Below are positions 15,002 through 28,800 of a stretch of 64,000 nucleotides of DNA, piece by piece. The notes below the pieces were generated by a model that saw nothing but the letters and a program-made list of their open reading frames with translations, was not told the DNA's origin and ran no database searches. A program made the position numbers and the translations under genes. The first letter of the stretch is position 1, and every line of letters starts with the position of its first letter. Source of the stretch: Casuarius casuarius (taxonomy: Eukaryota; Chordata; Aves; Casuariiformes; Casuariidae); the NCBI GenBank assembly GCA_003342895.1, contig PTFA01000485.1:124001-188000 (forward strand), given 5' to 3'.

Positions 15002-15013
15002 TATCATTTTCAG

Positions 15014-15141
15014 GATAACTATTCTTCCATATGGGAGCCTGCGAATCCTGAATGCTTCTAAATCTGATGAAGGACGATATTTATGCCAAGGTGAAAATGT
15101 ATTTGGGTCTGCAGAAATCATTGCATCAGTATCTGTAAAAG
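15014..15141 (+). CDS. CNTN5: CNTN5 exon: second half of Ig domain 5
   Basis: This 128-base exon supplies one base completing an arginine codon, 42 full codons, and the first base of the next codon. The acceptor is TTTTCAG before 15014 and the donor is AAAG|GTATGC. The translation contains [18 protein letters not shown] followed by [15 protein letters not shown], which holds the hallmark D-x-G-x-Y-x-C of Ig strands E-F; the cysteine would pair with the first Ig5 cysteine encoded upstream. N-A-S within it is a potential N-glycosylation sequon. The left boundary is phase 2, inside the domain. The right boundary is phase 1, at the Ig5/Ig6 junction. Near-identity to mammalian contactin-5 in this segment (from memory) makes the assignment strong. 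It lies 974 bp upstream of the next exon. Confidence 0.95.
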
Positions 15142-16115
15142 GTATGCAAAAATATTTTGATAATAATGGTGATTATTAATTACTAATATTTCAGTACTGT
15201 TTAGAAACCCCAGCAGAATACAACAGCATTGTACAGACACAATAAAAGAGCACTTCCAACAAGCTGGCCAGCTAACCTCTGTTTGGTCAAATATTGTTTT
15301 CCTGCATCAGATTACATACTCTGGCTGTTTTATTGTAGGTGTCCATCAGAAGAAATAGTATATACATTAATCAGATAATTCTGTATATATATATAAAAAA
15401 AGGGAGAGACAGAGAAAAATTAAGACTGATATTCTTTCTGGATATTTTAGCTTTGGGAACTCTCTTACCCATACTCCTTTGTACATGGGAACGAAGTTTA
15501 GAAAAAAAGCAATAATTGTATTGCTAGAAATTCTGAGAAGAAATAAACAACTTAGTCCCTTAGAACAGTAATTATATCACTGGGTTACAATTAATTTCTA
15601 AGCCACATTTTTGTCACTTTCAAAGTGAATTCTTGTATGATCATTGGTTTTGGTTTTAGGTGTTCAAGTCTTTCGGCTTCATTTCTAAAGCATTTTAATA
15701 TAGCAAGTAGGCCTGCAAATTTCCTTTTTTGTTGTTTTTTTGCTTGTTTGTTTATTTTAAGGGACAACGATGAGATTTTCTTATAATCACAAGATTCCAG
15801 GTGCTAGAGACTTGGAAAAAAAGCTTTTTTTTGAGACTGATAAAATTATTCAATTAATCTTTTCCAGAATTCCAACAGATTATTGTCTAAGATCCTACCT
15901 TATTGCTTCCATGAAATGGACTGTACCCCCTATTCACAACTGTCATTCCTCAGTGTACATTATGAGCCTGTTTCAGCATTTGACACTATATATTTGAAAC
16001 AAACTATAAGTATTAGGTCTCAGTAAACTAAGCAGTGCTCAATCACGTGTTATACAGACGTTGTAGCATGAAAAGACCTCCATTTAAATGTTGCTAATTC
16101 TTCTGTATTTTCAAG
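15142..16115 (+). other. CNTN5: CNTN5 intron between Ig5 and Ig6 exons (974 bp)
   Basis: A short phase-1 intron bounded by GTATGC and TTTTCAAG. It is AT-rich, with poly-T and poly-A tracts and a TATATATATA run near 15385. No gene, transposon or clear regulatory element is seen. The small ORF at 15770-15997 has no recognisable similarity. Confidence 0.9.
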
Positions 16116-16291
16116 AACCTACAAGAATAGAGCTGACTCCCAAGAAGACAGAGCTAACAGTTGGAGAAAGCATAGTCCTCAGCTGCAAAGCCATTCACGA
16201 CAACACCCTAGATGTCACTTTCTATTGGACACTCAATGGGCAGCCGATTGACTTTGACAAACAAGGTGGACACTTTGAAAGCATCAAGGCA
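16116..16291 (+). CDS. CNTN5: CNTN5 exon: first part of Ig domain 6
   Basis: This 176-base exon gives two bases completing a glutamate codon plus 58 codons, ending exactly on a codon boundary (phase 0). The acceptor is TTTTCAAG and the donor is GCA|GTAAGT, a near-consensus 5' splice site. Translation starts [19 protein letters not shown], then [11 protein letters not shown] with the first Ig6 cysteine, then [14 protein letters not shown] with the core tryptophan, and ends GGHFESIKA. The sequence matches the start of contactin-5 Ig6 with few substitutions. The partner cysteine is on the next exon, 15.7 kb downstream. If this donor were not used, reading-through would reach a stop near 16396, so intron retention would truncate the protein inside Ig6. 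Confidence 0.96.
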
Positions 16292-19200
16292 GTAAGTGAC
16301 CATGCNTTTGTCATCTGCATGCTGCAAAGTTATAAGAACGTGCATGCTTTTACGTATCTGTCCCATTTACAAAGTTCTGGCCTAATTGAGAGATGACTAA
16401 TTTCACTAACCTTAAAACAACTTGTTAGCTAAAGGAGGTATGAATGGCAGGTTACTGGGATTAATTCAAGCAGTTTTAATCAAGAAGACAATAAAGGTAA
16501 AGGTCTGCATCCTATTAAGATGATCATTGTGAGGGAACAGAAAAGTNTGAGAAAAATCCTCTTTACATTCTTCTACTGATGTTGACATATCTTCGGAAGG
16601 ACGCTGCTATAACCACGGCTGTCTTTTTCACNGATAACATGNCTGTTAGAATGTCCTTACCCCCAAATGCTCTTAGTTGCCCAGCACGTATATTAATATT
16701 GAATAGCAAGGAGTGCACTTTATTTTTCCAAAGCCCTGCATGAGGTAAGTTGTAGCTGTGTAGCTATTATTAAAGTTAACAAAAACCACATGGCCAAAAT
16801 ATGCTTACCAGTTTCAAATATTGCCCCTTGGTTCAAAAACAATTTGATGTGGTCAAATAGTATGGTGAACTAATTCAAATTTGTCCCATATAAAGAGGTT
16901 TGAACTTTTCTGAGCAGATAGAAATCTCTTTACGTGAATGAGTTTGGAAATCGAATCTACAGTCATTTAACTCAATCTTCNCATTAATGAAATGTAAATC
17001 AAACAACCATGCTATGTTAACAGAGAAAAAATGAAGCTCACAAAGGTCAAGAAATTTTAAAAGTTAGTGTTTCTAATTTGAGTACAATGTAGAAAAGTTA
17101 ATTTTGCATTACAAATCTTGTCAGCTGCAATCAATTGATTCTTCTGCTAGGNTTTATAGAAGTCATGCTGTACTCATTCTGTTGGTTTTTTTTTTTTTTT
17201 TTGGTGACTTCGGTAAGCTTTTTAATTGAAAAACATTATCAAGGTATATTTTAATGTAAAGGTTCTTAGCATTCTTATCGTTACCTGAGGAAGGCCACTA
17301 TTCTAAATCCAATACTAAATACATAGGAAGGGAAACAGAAACACTTAAAAAAAAAAAAACTTGAAAGTTTTTTGAAAAATATCTGTGAGGAATGTGAAAT
17401 TTTTACAGATGTTGTAAGTATTGCAAACATTTCATTTTCTATAAAAGATATATCCACCACTCTTGTCCTGCCTGTACTGTCACACAAAGGTGACTTAATT
17501 CTGCTCTAATTTTCCAGAAGGTGCACTGAAAATGAAAAGTCAGCTACAAGAGTTCACTTCAGAAAGTTATGAACAAGAGAAACTGCTCAGTTGTTGAGTC
17601 CATTGCCCATAAATTATTGTATCAATGGAGCTGTCTGAGGTTTGAAATCGTTACATATTACATTTAAAGTTCGAATTCTTTTAAAAATCTAAAGTCAGAA
17701 ATTACAAGGTTCCTGCAGTGGNTTTCAGTATCTTCTATGCTGAATGGAATTTTTAATCACTGAGAAAAAATGTCAGGCTAGGAAATTGCCAAAGCCATTC
17801 AAACCTTAACAAAGTAAAGCTAATTTAATATAATTTCATTTGTTTTATGAAAATAGGATTTTTTAGACTTTTTAATAACAATTCAGCCATGATTTTATTT
17901 CTACCAGAGAAAATCCTCAGATTCATAGAAAATGTATACCTGGAGGACAACATCCTGGTCCTATTTTCAGAAAAATATTTGCGTAAAACTCACTGAATTA
18001 ACTNCAGTGAAACTGAGCATAGGATTTCTCCTCTCCCATGTCCAATACCACAAACAAATATATATTCAAGGAATTGCAAAGATTTATTTGTATAACAAAG
18101 ATTTCTTTGTTGGTTCCTTTCGTTGGTCTGATATGACTAAAATATTGCCATAATCTAGTATATTTAACCAGCTATTTTAGCAAGAGTTTGTGACAATACT
18201 GTTTGTTAAAATAATGAAATTCTATACAACTTTAAAGAAATACCAAAATGAAGTGTCAGACCCTGCCTTTATAAGACTGCTCACACAAGTGATTGTCAGC
18301 CCATGCTTCATTTGCTTGCATTCCTAACTTACTTAAATGACAAGATATTTCTTTTCTGTTTTTCACTCTGAGGAGAGAATAGAGAGGTAGGCTTAGATGA
18401 ACTGAAAATATCTACTGAGACGTTACCAGGGGCAGGTGGAGGGGACACAAAACACTCCTTTCCAGAACAGAAACATCAAAAAACCTTACCCTTTTAGGCT
18501 AATCCTCATTGAAATTTTCCNAATGCTATTGGAAACATAGTCTGACACATCCCTTTCCCTTCTGAAAGTAGTAGTTAAAATGTAATCAGGTCTCCATCCA
18601 CCAGAAGACATATTTTTATTCTTCGGTCTGAAATGAAGCTATACTATCAGTTAAGGGAGGCAAAACCTCAAAGTAGTCATTTTGGAAGGAAATACAATAA
18701 ATTTTCTGTATTTTGGCAGACAGTTAAGTGAAAAAGCCCATAGTAATTCCCATAACTGTTCATTTGTGGAACCTTGTCAGTCATATCTCATTATTCTGTT
18801 AACCAAATAGGCAGGTGAAATTAATGAAAAGGATGAAAATATATTTCTTTGCTTCATTAAAACCTAAAGCATGACCTGGTCTTAGAAGACAAATGAAGAC
18901 AAAATAAACCTCTTCTGTATAACCTATCTAGTAATCTCCTTTAACCTACTGATCCTCAAAGGAGGGACACAGAATATGATAAAGACACAAGCTTTGGAAT
19001 GCAAATAAGGAACTCTGAGNAAACCAAAAATCTGATCAGATTTCATCTATATCAATTATTTCTCATTTGTGAGAGCACTATTTTAAATTGGATGAGCTGA
19101 TAATGAACAACATTCTTTTTAATTCAGTACATTTTAAAAAAAATCTGTGTGGATGAAGTTATGCAATTATGCATCTATTTTGTGCTGCGCGCACTGGTAC

Positions 19201-19733
19201 TTCATCAGATTAAAAGTTGTGTGAGTTTGTTTGGGGGCTTTTTGTTGGTTTTTTTTGAAAGCCTGACAAATTGAACATTACTTGAATAGGTTTTGTTAAT
19301 AACAAAATCATTGTCAACCCCTCACCACTGCTTGCATTGCTCATACTTCCACTGTGACAGATCCAGGCGTTAAGTATAAGAGACATTCCGGTGCTTAAAG
19401 CAATGTTATAAAAGCTGCCACCTAAGTAAGATTTATTTGAGCTGTAGACAAATTTCCGCTTCTGAAAATTGCTCGGTCCCTGGTAATTACAATTAAAACG
19501 AAAAGGAAAAGCTTTTCTCAACAATANGTATTGCTTCGCTTGTTTGTAAATTACATCTCTAGCTTTTGTACCTGAAAAATAACAGTGTTATCATTTCTCA
19601 CACTGAGATCTAATTTTTATTCAAATGAAAGGCGCTTTTGCTGTTGTTTACTGAACTATCAAGCATTTAGTACCNATGGCAGTTTAGGTACTGCTGGTAC
19701 TTGCCTGGCAAGAGGATAAGTGTTGAAGGGATG

Positions 19734-19998
19734 TCGAGCTGAACAGGGCTGCGCGTGGAGGGAAGGAGACCAGACGCCGTGGAAGTGACAGCTGCTCTCT
19801 GGGAAAAGAGAACGTCCCAGATCTTCTGCACGCGTAACTCCGTAACACGCTCCGTAGCAGAATAATCGTGCAAAGGGATGTATGTATACAGCCTGCGTCC
19901 TCTGGCATTAGAAAAATCTTACTTTGTCCACCGAAAGACTTGATAGCGTTTTAGGGTCTGTGTGGGGTAAACTGCCTAATTCAAAGAGGCAACATCGC
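19734..19998. promoter_or_regulatory. CpG-dense patch in AT-rich intron (candidate regulatory element or young insertion)
   Basis: I count 16 CpG dinucleotides in about 265 bp, including GCGCG near 19752 and a cluster CACGCGTAACTCCGTAACAC near 19829-19848. Flanking intron has stretches of several hundred bases with one or none. The density is close to that expected without CpG depletion, so this patch has escaped methylation-driven decay, was inserted recently, or is under selection. It is too short for classical CpG-island criteria. No splice-bounded coding exon in the CNTN5 frame and no repeat ends were recognised. The regulatory label is inference. Confidence 0.4.
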
Positions 19999-22580
19999 AG
20001 GGAAGTCTGACTTGCTAAAATTTCTTTCTAGCAGCACCAGCAAGCACTTGAGCACAGAAAGTATAAACCTGCTGCTTGCTCAGATTAAGATAACTTTGAT
20101 TTCCTTTCCTACTCCTCTGTGTCTAATCCAAAAGTCCTACTCAAAATTTAATTCAGAAATTTTCTCTTTAAAGTTCCCTATTGATATTAGTGGTTATATT
20201 GTCCTGGAGGTATTCTGGGCACTGGTCCCTTTTCTAGGTAAGGACTACTGATTTTGCATGTATCTTTTAATCAACATATTCCCACTCCAATTCCATGTTT
20301 GAAAGCTGGTGGTCCTTTTAGAGCAGGCAAACAAAATGATTTTTTACGGTTCTTCACACCTTGGTAAGCAGCAGCACTGCCTCATAGCGTCCCTCACCCC
20401 TGACCTGCACGAGTAGCTTTCAGACTCAGGAAAGTGATTTAGTCTCAATNTCTTTTTTGGTCCTTGGTCTTAACTGAAACTGCCAACAGGGCAAGTGATA
20501 AGCACAAATTGTCATGTTATATTTTACAGTGGTAATTTGTTCACGAGGAACTGAATTAAAATCTACCAGTTCTTTTAAAAAAGGCTAGTAGATACACATT
20601 GGACAGGCCATTAGCTACTACCAGTCACTGGTGACTTTAGTCTAATAACCTAGAAAATGGAGAAAACATAACTTTGCACCTTTCCCTGCATTTTCAAGTC
20701 TCTCCTTAGTTTTGCTGCAGGACTTTAATCATATTTTAGATGTTAAGATTCAAATGTTGTTCGCATTTTATAAATGGGCAGCATTAAGTTCTACATTACA
20801 TCAAGCAATTAAAACAGCAGGTTGTTAATAATAATGTCTCTCCTCTTTATTTAACATAAAACTAAACAAGGATAATTAAATAGGGTTTTATTTCAAATCT
20901 CCACCCTCGCCTCAAGGATATTTTGGCAGCAGTACTTGTCAAAAGTCTTGTAGAAGAGGCACGCTTTATGCACAGATAATTTCTGTTCATGATAATACTG
21001 CTGTTATCAACCTCATTTCTATCAATTTGTTTCTTTGTGCATTAAAACACTTCTCTGGTGGTGGAAAAAGAGGAGCATAGCCATTAAGGTCAATGCAGAG
21101 CTGCAGGTGTTCCAGCCCTGTTCTCATTTCCATTTGTCACTGCACAGCAATTAAATGCTTAAGTGACGTAAAGCAGTTTCTAGATTAAAAAGCATACCTC
21201 GTCTTTTAAAATATTTCCCATCGCAGATAGGAAATTTCCTATTATATGTTTCTTGTAAATGAGGGAAGGTACAAAATGGAATGAGAGTTAATTGTCAATA
21301 AAGTTTGAAGTATCTGTTTTATGACAGATAACTACAAACCAAAATCTAAACACAATGAAGACCCCAGCCTTGCAAAAATCTTTACCATATTTGACTGTCA
21401 GTATGTAAACAGTCCCACTGAATTGATTAAATTTATAGATATACCTGCATGCTGTGTTAGGAAAGGATACCATGAACATTTCTTCATTTCAAACTTTAAG
21501 TTTAAACTGCTGTGCCCCAATTCTTTGTCTATGCTGTGCCAATTTTTTTGATTTTTGTCTATGAATATACGAAAGGCATTTCTGGAGACATATGATGATA
21601 AGTAACCTCTTGTCTATTTAATTTTATTTTGATTGAGGGAGATAACTGAGCATTTTGGGGAATGTGAGAGCCTTTAACATCCCTGAACACCGATTACAGT
21701 GAAGGCCAGCAATCTATGTCCATGTGTAACACATCTCAGTAACTCAAAAATATCTGTTAATACATAAAACAGTCAACTATAATTACAAAAAATGATGATT
21801 GTCATGAAAAAGTCATAAAATACTGTCAGATAATTATTACACTTGCTTATTCTATTAAGGCATTTTGTACCCTCCCTAGTTTAGAGGAAACATATTACAA
21901 AAAGAAAAAAGTCGGGGTAAACAAAAAATATTTTATGTTTTTCTCTGCTCTTTTGCAGCTGACGGACCATTTAACTGCTTGGCACAGTCTTAATCTGGAT
22001 TATTACACAGCACGGCTGAGTGTTTGAACAGCTGATCAATGTGTAGCTTAGTTTCCGCATGATTGTCCGTTGGATAGCTAAATACTAGCCAAACCCAGCG
22101 AGCATTCATTTGCAGCCTCCTCACTCCCTTCAAGCATATTATAATTTCTTCCTATTTTCTATACTCCTTCTTTTCTCTGAAATTCCTTTTACACATTTCC
22201 ACTTGACAGATTGCATCAGCGCTGCTCATTCTGCTCTCTCTCCTTCCTGATGTTCCTCCCAATTGTTGCCTTAGGTGCTTTAGTGACTCAACCTTAGTAA
22301 TNATAAGGCCTTCCACTTGCAATTGCATAGTCTGCTTTTCACTCACAGCTCTGCAAACTTTTACCTAAGCTATTGTGGCAGTGTTTTCCAGAGCCTCTTT
22401 GGCAGTATTTTTCCCTTGCAGCTCTCATGCTGTTGGTCCCCTATTTTTGTCCTCCTGGCCTTGCACCTGCAAATACTGATAGTGCTGTTCTGACAGATTG
22501 TCCTGGCAAGCAGTTACCACTGGCCTGAGAATCAAACCTCTTTGTCTCTTGTTTTATAGATTTTAGGTTATATTAGATTT

Positions 22581-22596
22581 AAAAAAAAAAAAAAAA
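22581..22596. repeat. Poly-A tract
   Basis: Sixteen consecutive A. No recognisable retroposed gene or SINE precedes it on the + strand, so it is taken as simple sequence. Confidence 0.9.
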
Positions 22597-22787
22597 CACA
22601 ATGCACAGCAAAGTAGATAATAACCATTTAAATACTTAATAAATCCAACAATATACATGCACAGAAGCTTAACTATCAGTCACTGTGCGACACCTGCACT
22701 TGATTAGTATATTCCAATCACCAATAGGGAGTTTGAATGGTTCCCAATGAAAAGTATACAGAACTAGGGAAAAAAGAAAGGCAAAAT

Positions 22788-22827
22788 ATCATCATCATCA
22801 TCTTCATCATTTTCATCATCACCACCT
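22788..22827. repeat. Imperfect (ATC)n / (TTC)n trinucleotide repeat
   Basis: About 40 bp of ATC units interrupted by TTC and TTTTC, within intron sequence. Confidence 0.85.
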
Positions 22828-25800
22828 ACTAGATTAGAGAGCCTTTATAGGACAATGCTCTTCTGGCTGAGCACTGAAGAGAGTGCTTCCCTTTTCCTTT
22901 CGCCTCTCTCACTTCATTGTTTTTTGTTTGTTTGTTTATTTTCCTCTTAAGTAGCTTTCACTGCTGGAGTTGATGTACACCATCAGCTATGGACCCTGCT
23001 AAGAAATCTCTGTACATGTCTCAACATCCTTAGTGCAACACACTACTGGAATCTGTAACACGTCTGCTCTCCGTGCTTCTTGGTTTGATGTGTTCTCATT
23101 TGGCACTTTTGTCACGACCAGAATCTACTTTCATTCCTGTCATCTTCATCTATCACTGTCACGGCCCCTCCATTNAAATCACGTGCTTAACTCCGTGCTC
23201 CCTTTTCCCCCTCTTTCTGCATCATCACAGAACACAGATGCCGTATATCATTCTACCTTTTCTTCCTTTCCTCTCCTGGCAGTAACAATACGAATACAGA
23301 GCACGAGTATAGTGGGCTTCTCTGTCCTGAAGCTTGTCCTTTCACGTCCCATCTCTTCTCTCTTTTCTCTTTTCAATCAATACGTTATGTTTCCTTCCTG
23401 TAGACTTCACAAAAAGACCCCAGCATGTGAGATACTACCTGACATCTGATACTCATCTGAATCTNTCTCATCTTCTGCTTTCTCTCAACACACCAAAAAA
23501 ACTCATTTGCAGCAATTCAAGCAGCACTTAAAGGTCCACCTTTTTAGCTCCCAACCACCAGTGCTCAACTAAAACAACTGGTTTCACAATTTCTGCTTTC
23601 GCTATGCAGGGTGAAAAATGCTACCNCTGGAAGGGTCCACACTTTCACTGGAAAATTCTTAGGGATCTACAGATACAAAAACCTTTAAAAACATCTTTTT
23701 CACAACTTCTTACAGATGGGTATAGCACGTTTTATGCAGTACCCAGTATATCTCGGCCAACTTGCATCTGCCTGGATACTACTACGCTACTACTACCACA
23801 ATGAAAACAATGACAATAATTTCATCTTCTTGTTCCAAATTTGCTATGAGAAAGCACTGGATACAATTTTCCATGATCAATGGAAAAATTTGCCGCTTTT
23901 TAACAGAATAAATCTTTGCAATATGCAAACATCATGACCAGCAAACAGGCAAGTGCTTAATGTGTTCAAACCTGAAAATTTGTATGGAATGGCACTTAAA
24001 TTGTACTAAATGTGTGATGAGCAGAAGTTGGCTGGAAGCTAATGATCCATCATTATACACATATAAGTTGTTAGTACAATTTAAAAGAACTTTATTATAT
24101 TATTATTTTTTACTTACCATTGACTGCAAAAAGGTAACATTGCCATGAGGTCATTGTNTAAAATTGTTATTTTGCTTCAGATAAATTCACCAAAAATAAA
24201 CTCCATTGCTAAGCAAATATGTTAGGCAAGCAAGGTTCAACTGTGCAATCATTTTTCAATTTAATCTGACTGAATTTCATTACTAAAGGCTATTTTGCTG
24301 AATCCAATAAAGTATGAGTCAGGAATTCAGCTAACCTGTGTGTAGGAATAGCTGCAGAAAGCATTCTGATATTTTAAATTATCATTTAAGTTGAACCAAA
24401 TAGCATTAACAACCNGGGTCTTTCTTGCCTAGAATCAAATCTCTGCATCTCTGTCCCATTATAGTATAGTATAGAACATAGAGTTAAGAACAGTACCTTG
24501 CAAAATGTTTAGAGACTTTTCAAGCTTTTTGTACCAAACATTCTTTTTTGTGTAGAAACTACTTCTGCAGGAAAACACCTTCACATCTAACTGTCAAGCA
24601 TGTTAGGTGACAGCCAGCAAGCCTCCGCAAGCCCATGTAGTCATCGTAAGGAACTGATCCAAACGCTTTCTAGGCTTTCATCATAAAAGCAGTTTTCCTG
24701 CTATGGCAGTCAGTGTTTGCCCACTCTTTTCCTGTTGATTTAAGCTTTGGTGAATCATGATCAGTTAAAATAGTCTCACTGCCTTTTTTAGACACATTAT
24801 TCCTAAGCAGAGACAATTTTCACTGCACATTGGCCAGATGGAGTTCTCAACCAGAATGCTTGATAGAAGTAATAGACAGCATTTCCAGACCCTTGCAGCT
24901 CAGAAGCCGCCGTCTGTGCTGCCAGCTTGTCTCTCTTGACTACCGAGTATTTTCAACTTCCTTGCCTTTTTGTCCTTCTTTCTAAGATAAAGCAATTACA
25001 TTCACAGAACTATGCTTGGACTCTGGAAGTTTTACAGTCAACGTGGAAAGCAAAAGGAATTAAAGGCAGATGAAATGGATACTAGGTTTGATAAAATGAG
25101 GAGAGAGTGATTTAAGATTGCTGTGTTTCATGTATATTTTTCCACATATGATTCTGTAGTTTGAATGTATACAATGAACTGTGCACTGATCAAAGCAATG
25201 TTTAATTCTTGCCTGGAAGAGATAGCAGGAAGCAAACAGTAGCATTTACCAGATTTACTAGATGTTAGGAAAGGGCATTACAGTGGAATTGTGAGCTCCA
25301 TTTCAGATGCAAGCAGAATGCAGAGTGTTACTGGGAAAATCCTCTAAAAGAAAAGGTGGGATACTGAAAGAACTATGTTGGCTTAGAGGTAAAAATTCAG
25401 CAAATGAATGGATGGATTAACAGGGAGGTTTCCTAGCAACTGGTTCAAGATAATGAACTCGGTCTCACAGGAAGAATAATTCTCTTCACTTTGAGATCCA
25501 TATGTAAAAGTTAATTTACTGCAAAGCAACTCACAAGCTTATAAGATTTATGAAATGGAAAAGAAAAAAGCCACATACAGCTTCCTCTCAGTCAGGATTC
25601 NGAAGGGTTAAAATAGAATCACCAACAAGTTCTCTGCAAGTTTTTCTTTTTTCGCTGTAAATGACCAGCATTAGGGCAATAGGTGTGATTGATAGACAAA
25701 TCTGAATGGATGATTCTCATTGAACAAAGCATGTATATCACATGCTCCTTGGGACGTTCATGAATTTGGGGAAGTATCTTTAAATCAACAGCTAATCTTA

Positions 25801-28800
25801 TGTATAGGTGGCACCAATGCATGTGAGAAATTACTCTAAGGTGGCTTACGTATAAAGCTAACTAGACACATTGCAGGCATAACTGTTACTTAAGATAACA
25901 CACCATAGTGGAGCAGATAGACCAACAGATTGATACAGCAAATCGAACACTGGAGCCACTCAGAACCTGATGAACGGGATACTTTGGAGAATACTACAAA
26001 TGGCACAGTAATTTGTTGCCTTAAAAAGAAGAATCGTTAGTCACGACAGAGAGCATTAGTAGCTGTATTATTATGTATTTGCTGTTCAATGAAAACCAGC
26101 AATATGTTCAGTGTTACAGTAGGTGCATAAGTGACATTGGCCTTGAAGATTACCTTTAACTTTCCTTAAAATCATTTAAAGCCTTGTCTTTNGGAAAGTA
26201 CAAGATATATTCCACACAGCAAGAGCTTATACTAAACAAACATATATACTTTTGATACTTAGTTAAATGGGGAATATATTATATTCAGAACGCCAAGAAA
26301 TATAACCAAATGCTTCCTTAAAATCATGTACTTATTTTAAAATGTGCCCTGTCACAGAAAAGCATAAAAATAGCTACATAAAAAGATGTTTACAAAAATG
26401 TACACTTAGAAAGTGCAAATGTAGACATAGACATAGAAATTTAGACACCACTAATTTCAGCTTTGTATAACATTAGGAACACGTATTCACTGACACCTCA
26501 GGCTGTTCTAAGTCATGTTAATCAAAATGAGAGCTCTTTTTACACTTTTTGTGTCCACGTCACTAGTTTTTTTATCTTCCCCAAGGGGAGGATATGTCTT
26601 TGCTTTTGCTGAAGCATTCTACCTTTTCCAGTGACAGAAGACAAAAAGCAAAAGATAATAATTCTGACCTTAGATACTTTACTTAATGGAGTCTCTGCTG
26701 CATTCCTGATTTGTAGTTTTCTTAACCTGGACTGTAATCTCTTGATTTTAAACAGCAGATGCAATTACAGTTTATAGAAATTTTCTTAATTTTTGGAAAG
26801 CCAAAACATCAGTTTAATCCCCAGGCCTTGTTGAGACCTTGTGACCTCTTATTGCCTGATAAATTGATATAAGTATCCATTTTATGCTCAGAAAAATGAT
26901 CCATACTCCAAGACTTCCACCAAAAAAATAAAGCTCCAAAAACAGAAAAAAGGAAAGGAAAAAAGCCTTGAACCATTAATATTGTAGTATCTTTGTTTTC
27001 AACTACTCACTGTTTTTAACCCGGTCTGAAACTTGAGTCAACTCTTTCACATGCCAAGTTTTTAGGCTCTTCCTCCTCTTTTCCTGCTTTGTTCTAATCC
27101 TAGCAAAGTTCAAGCAGAGGGCTCATTTTCAGCATAAATAAAAGTGATGACTACTCAGACACATCTATACTGATAGCAGTTCAAAGAATCAGCCATGTAT
27201 AAGGGACTCTATGCTAATAACCACAAGAAAGATATTGCAGATGCTCTCATGGCCCATTTGTACTTCTTCTAATGCCTTTCCCATGTAAAGAATTCCCTTC
27301 ATTCCCAAGAAAGGCTTTTTAGGGCAACATGACGTAGTCCTCACATTCCAGTGTATGAAAATAAGAATAGCAAAAGCATCTGCCTCACTTAATGAAGCCT
27401 TTACTTACTGTTTCCATATGTTGTAAAACCTTTATATAAAACCAGAATAAAAGCTAGAACACTTATGGTTATGCAGCATTTTATGCCCAGAGGATATGTC
27501 AACCACTACCAAACTGCTATTATATGATTTTTCTAAATCTTCATAAAAGAGTCCCTAAAATTTGTAAAGACCTTTGACACCACTGAAGAGGAAATAATAT
27601 AGTCTTTTTTTTCAGAGATGCTGATCAAACATAGCTTCTCCTAATCTGAACAGAAGCTAAAATGTCTCAGCATTTTCCATGATCAAGACGCTAATGTCTA
27701 AATATACACCCATTTGTAATAATCGGTGATTTTAATTTCTTTGCACCCACATTTTAAATAATGCTGGCTGCACATCCTGTTATTCTGTAATAAGTGCTTC
27801 ATGGGGATGTATTTTACTGCAGTGCTCCTACAGGAATGATTCTTCCAATTGCTGTCAATCTGCCAGGTTACATAGGTGTGCAGATGAAATGCATGTATTT
27901 TCCTGATGAGAATATTAGGATTCATACAGTCATGAACCCTCCAGAAACTAGAGTGACAGCTAAGTTTTTTAACAGCTCCCGAGCAAAAAAACAGACAGTT
28001 GCTATCTATTATGCCTTTTCCCCCCACCTAGCGACGTGGCACACATTACACNTGAATTACCTTCAAAGGAGAGAGGTGAAATGAGGACTGATTCTGGTCT
28101 CATCCTTCCAATGTCTAAGGCTTTGTATCAGAAGCATTAATCATCTTGAATAACCCCCTTTTTAATGGCTGATAAACACTACTGTGCTAGATGAGTCAAA
28201 AACTTTGTGTCCCTAAGGTGACTCCTTAGAGAAGTGCCACAGTGTGCTGTTCTTTTACACTTACAGCTGCAGAATATTCTTTTCCATAACTGTGATCTAA
28301 GTTAGCTGTAGAGGCTTTGGGAACACCAGAGTAGAAATATAGGAATTGCATTATGGCCTGACTGGGCTGAGCGTCTTGCCTCCGGATATATCATGATGAG
28401 GCTACATCAAAACGCAAAACACTAGCATTATATTCACACCCTTAGATCTACAGGGTTATTGAGCTATAGATCATGCCCACATTCATTTTGGTCTCAGTGG
28501 GAACCTTGATCTCCTACGTCTCTTTTGCTTCCTCATATTAGAGTATGGTTTTATGTATTCTCACAAAACAGCTTGTCAAAATCTCCAAAGATGTTACATG
28601 ACAAGTTTCTGAAACCCTTTACCAACATTATTCAAACTTCTGCATTTACAGATGAACACAAAAGAAAGAAAAGAAAAAAATGCTTATCTAGTCTATCCAG
28701 CATTTCTACCAAATGGACCCTAATTAGGCAAATCTGAAATCACTGTTTTCTGTTTTATACTTAGCTAATCCTCCCACTTTTCCCAGTTCTACCTGTCTCT

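Larger units (their letters stand above)
1..15013 (+). other. CNTN5: CNTN5 intron upstream of the Ig5 second-half exon (3' part of intron)
   Basis: This 15 kb of AT-rich intron continues beyond the left edge. I looked for the expected preceding exon, the first half of Ig5 with its first cysteine and core tryptophan, and did not find it, so it lies further upstream. The stretch contains a GT microsatellite at 6373-6424, a short ATC tract at 12281-12299, a modest GC-richer patch around 2950-3115 and an inverted repeat at 9735-9754. The acceptor is preceded by an AT-alternating run (14979-15001) and ends in TTTTCAG. Small ORFs here have no recognisable protein content. I recognise no mobile element, though old decayed ones could be missed by eye. 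Confidence 0.85.

Noticed and set aside
1..15013. Search for the upstream CNTN5 exon carrying the first half of Ig5
   Set aside because: No segment with the expected first cysteine, core tryptophan and a phase-2 donor was found; the exon is taken to lie left of the window.
23033..23449. 138-codon plus-strand ORF, Ser/Leu/Phe-rich
   Set aside because: Pyrimidine-rich DNA produces the composition; no domain, signal or exon structure.
27794..28084. 96-codon plus-strand ORF overlapping a 109-codon minus-strand ORF
   Set aside because: Overlapping unrelated frames on both strands with no domain and no splice signals matching the CNTN5 phase at its borders.
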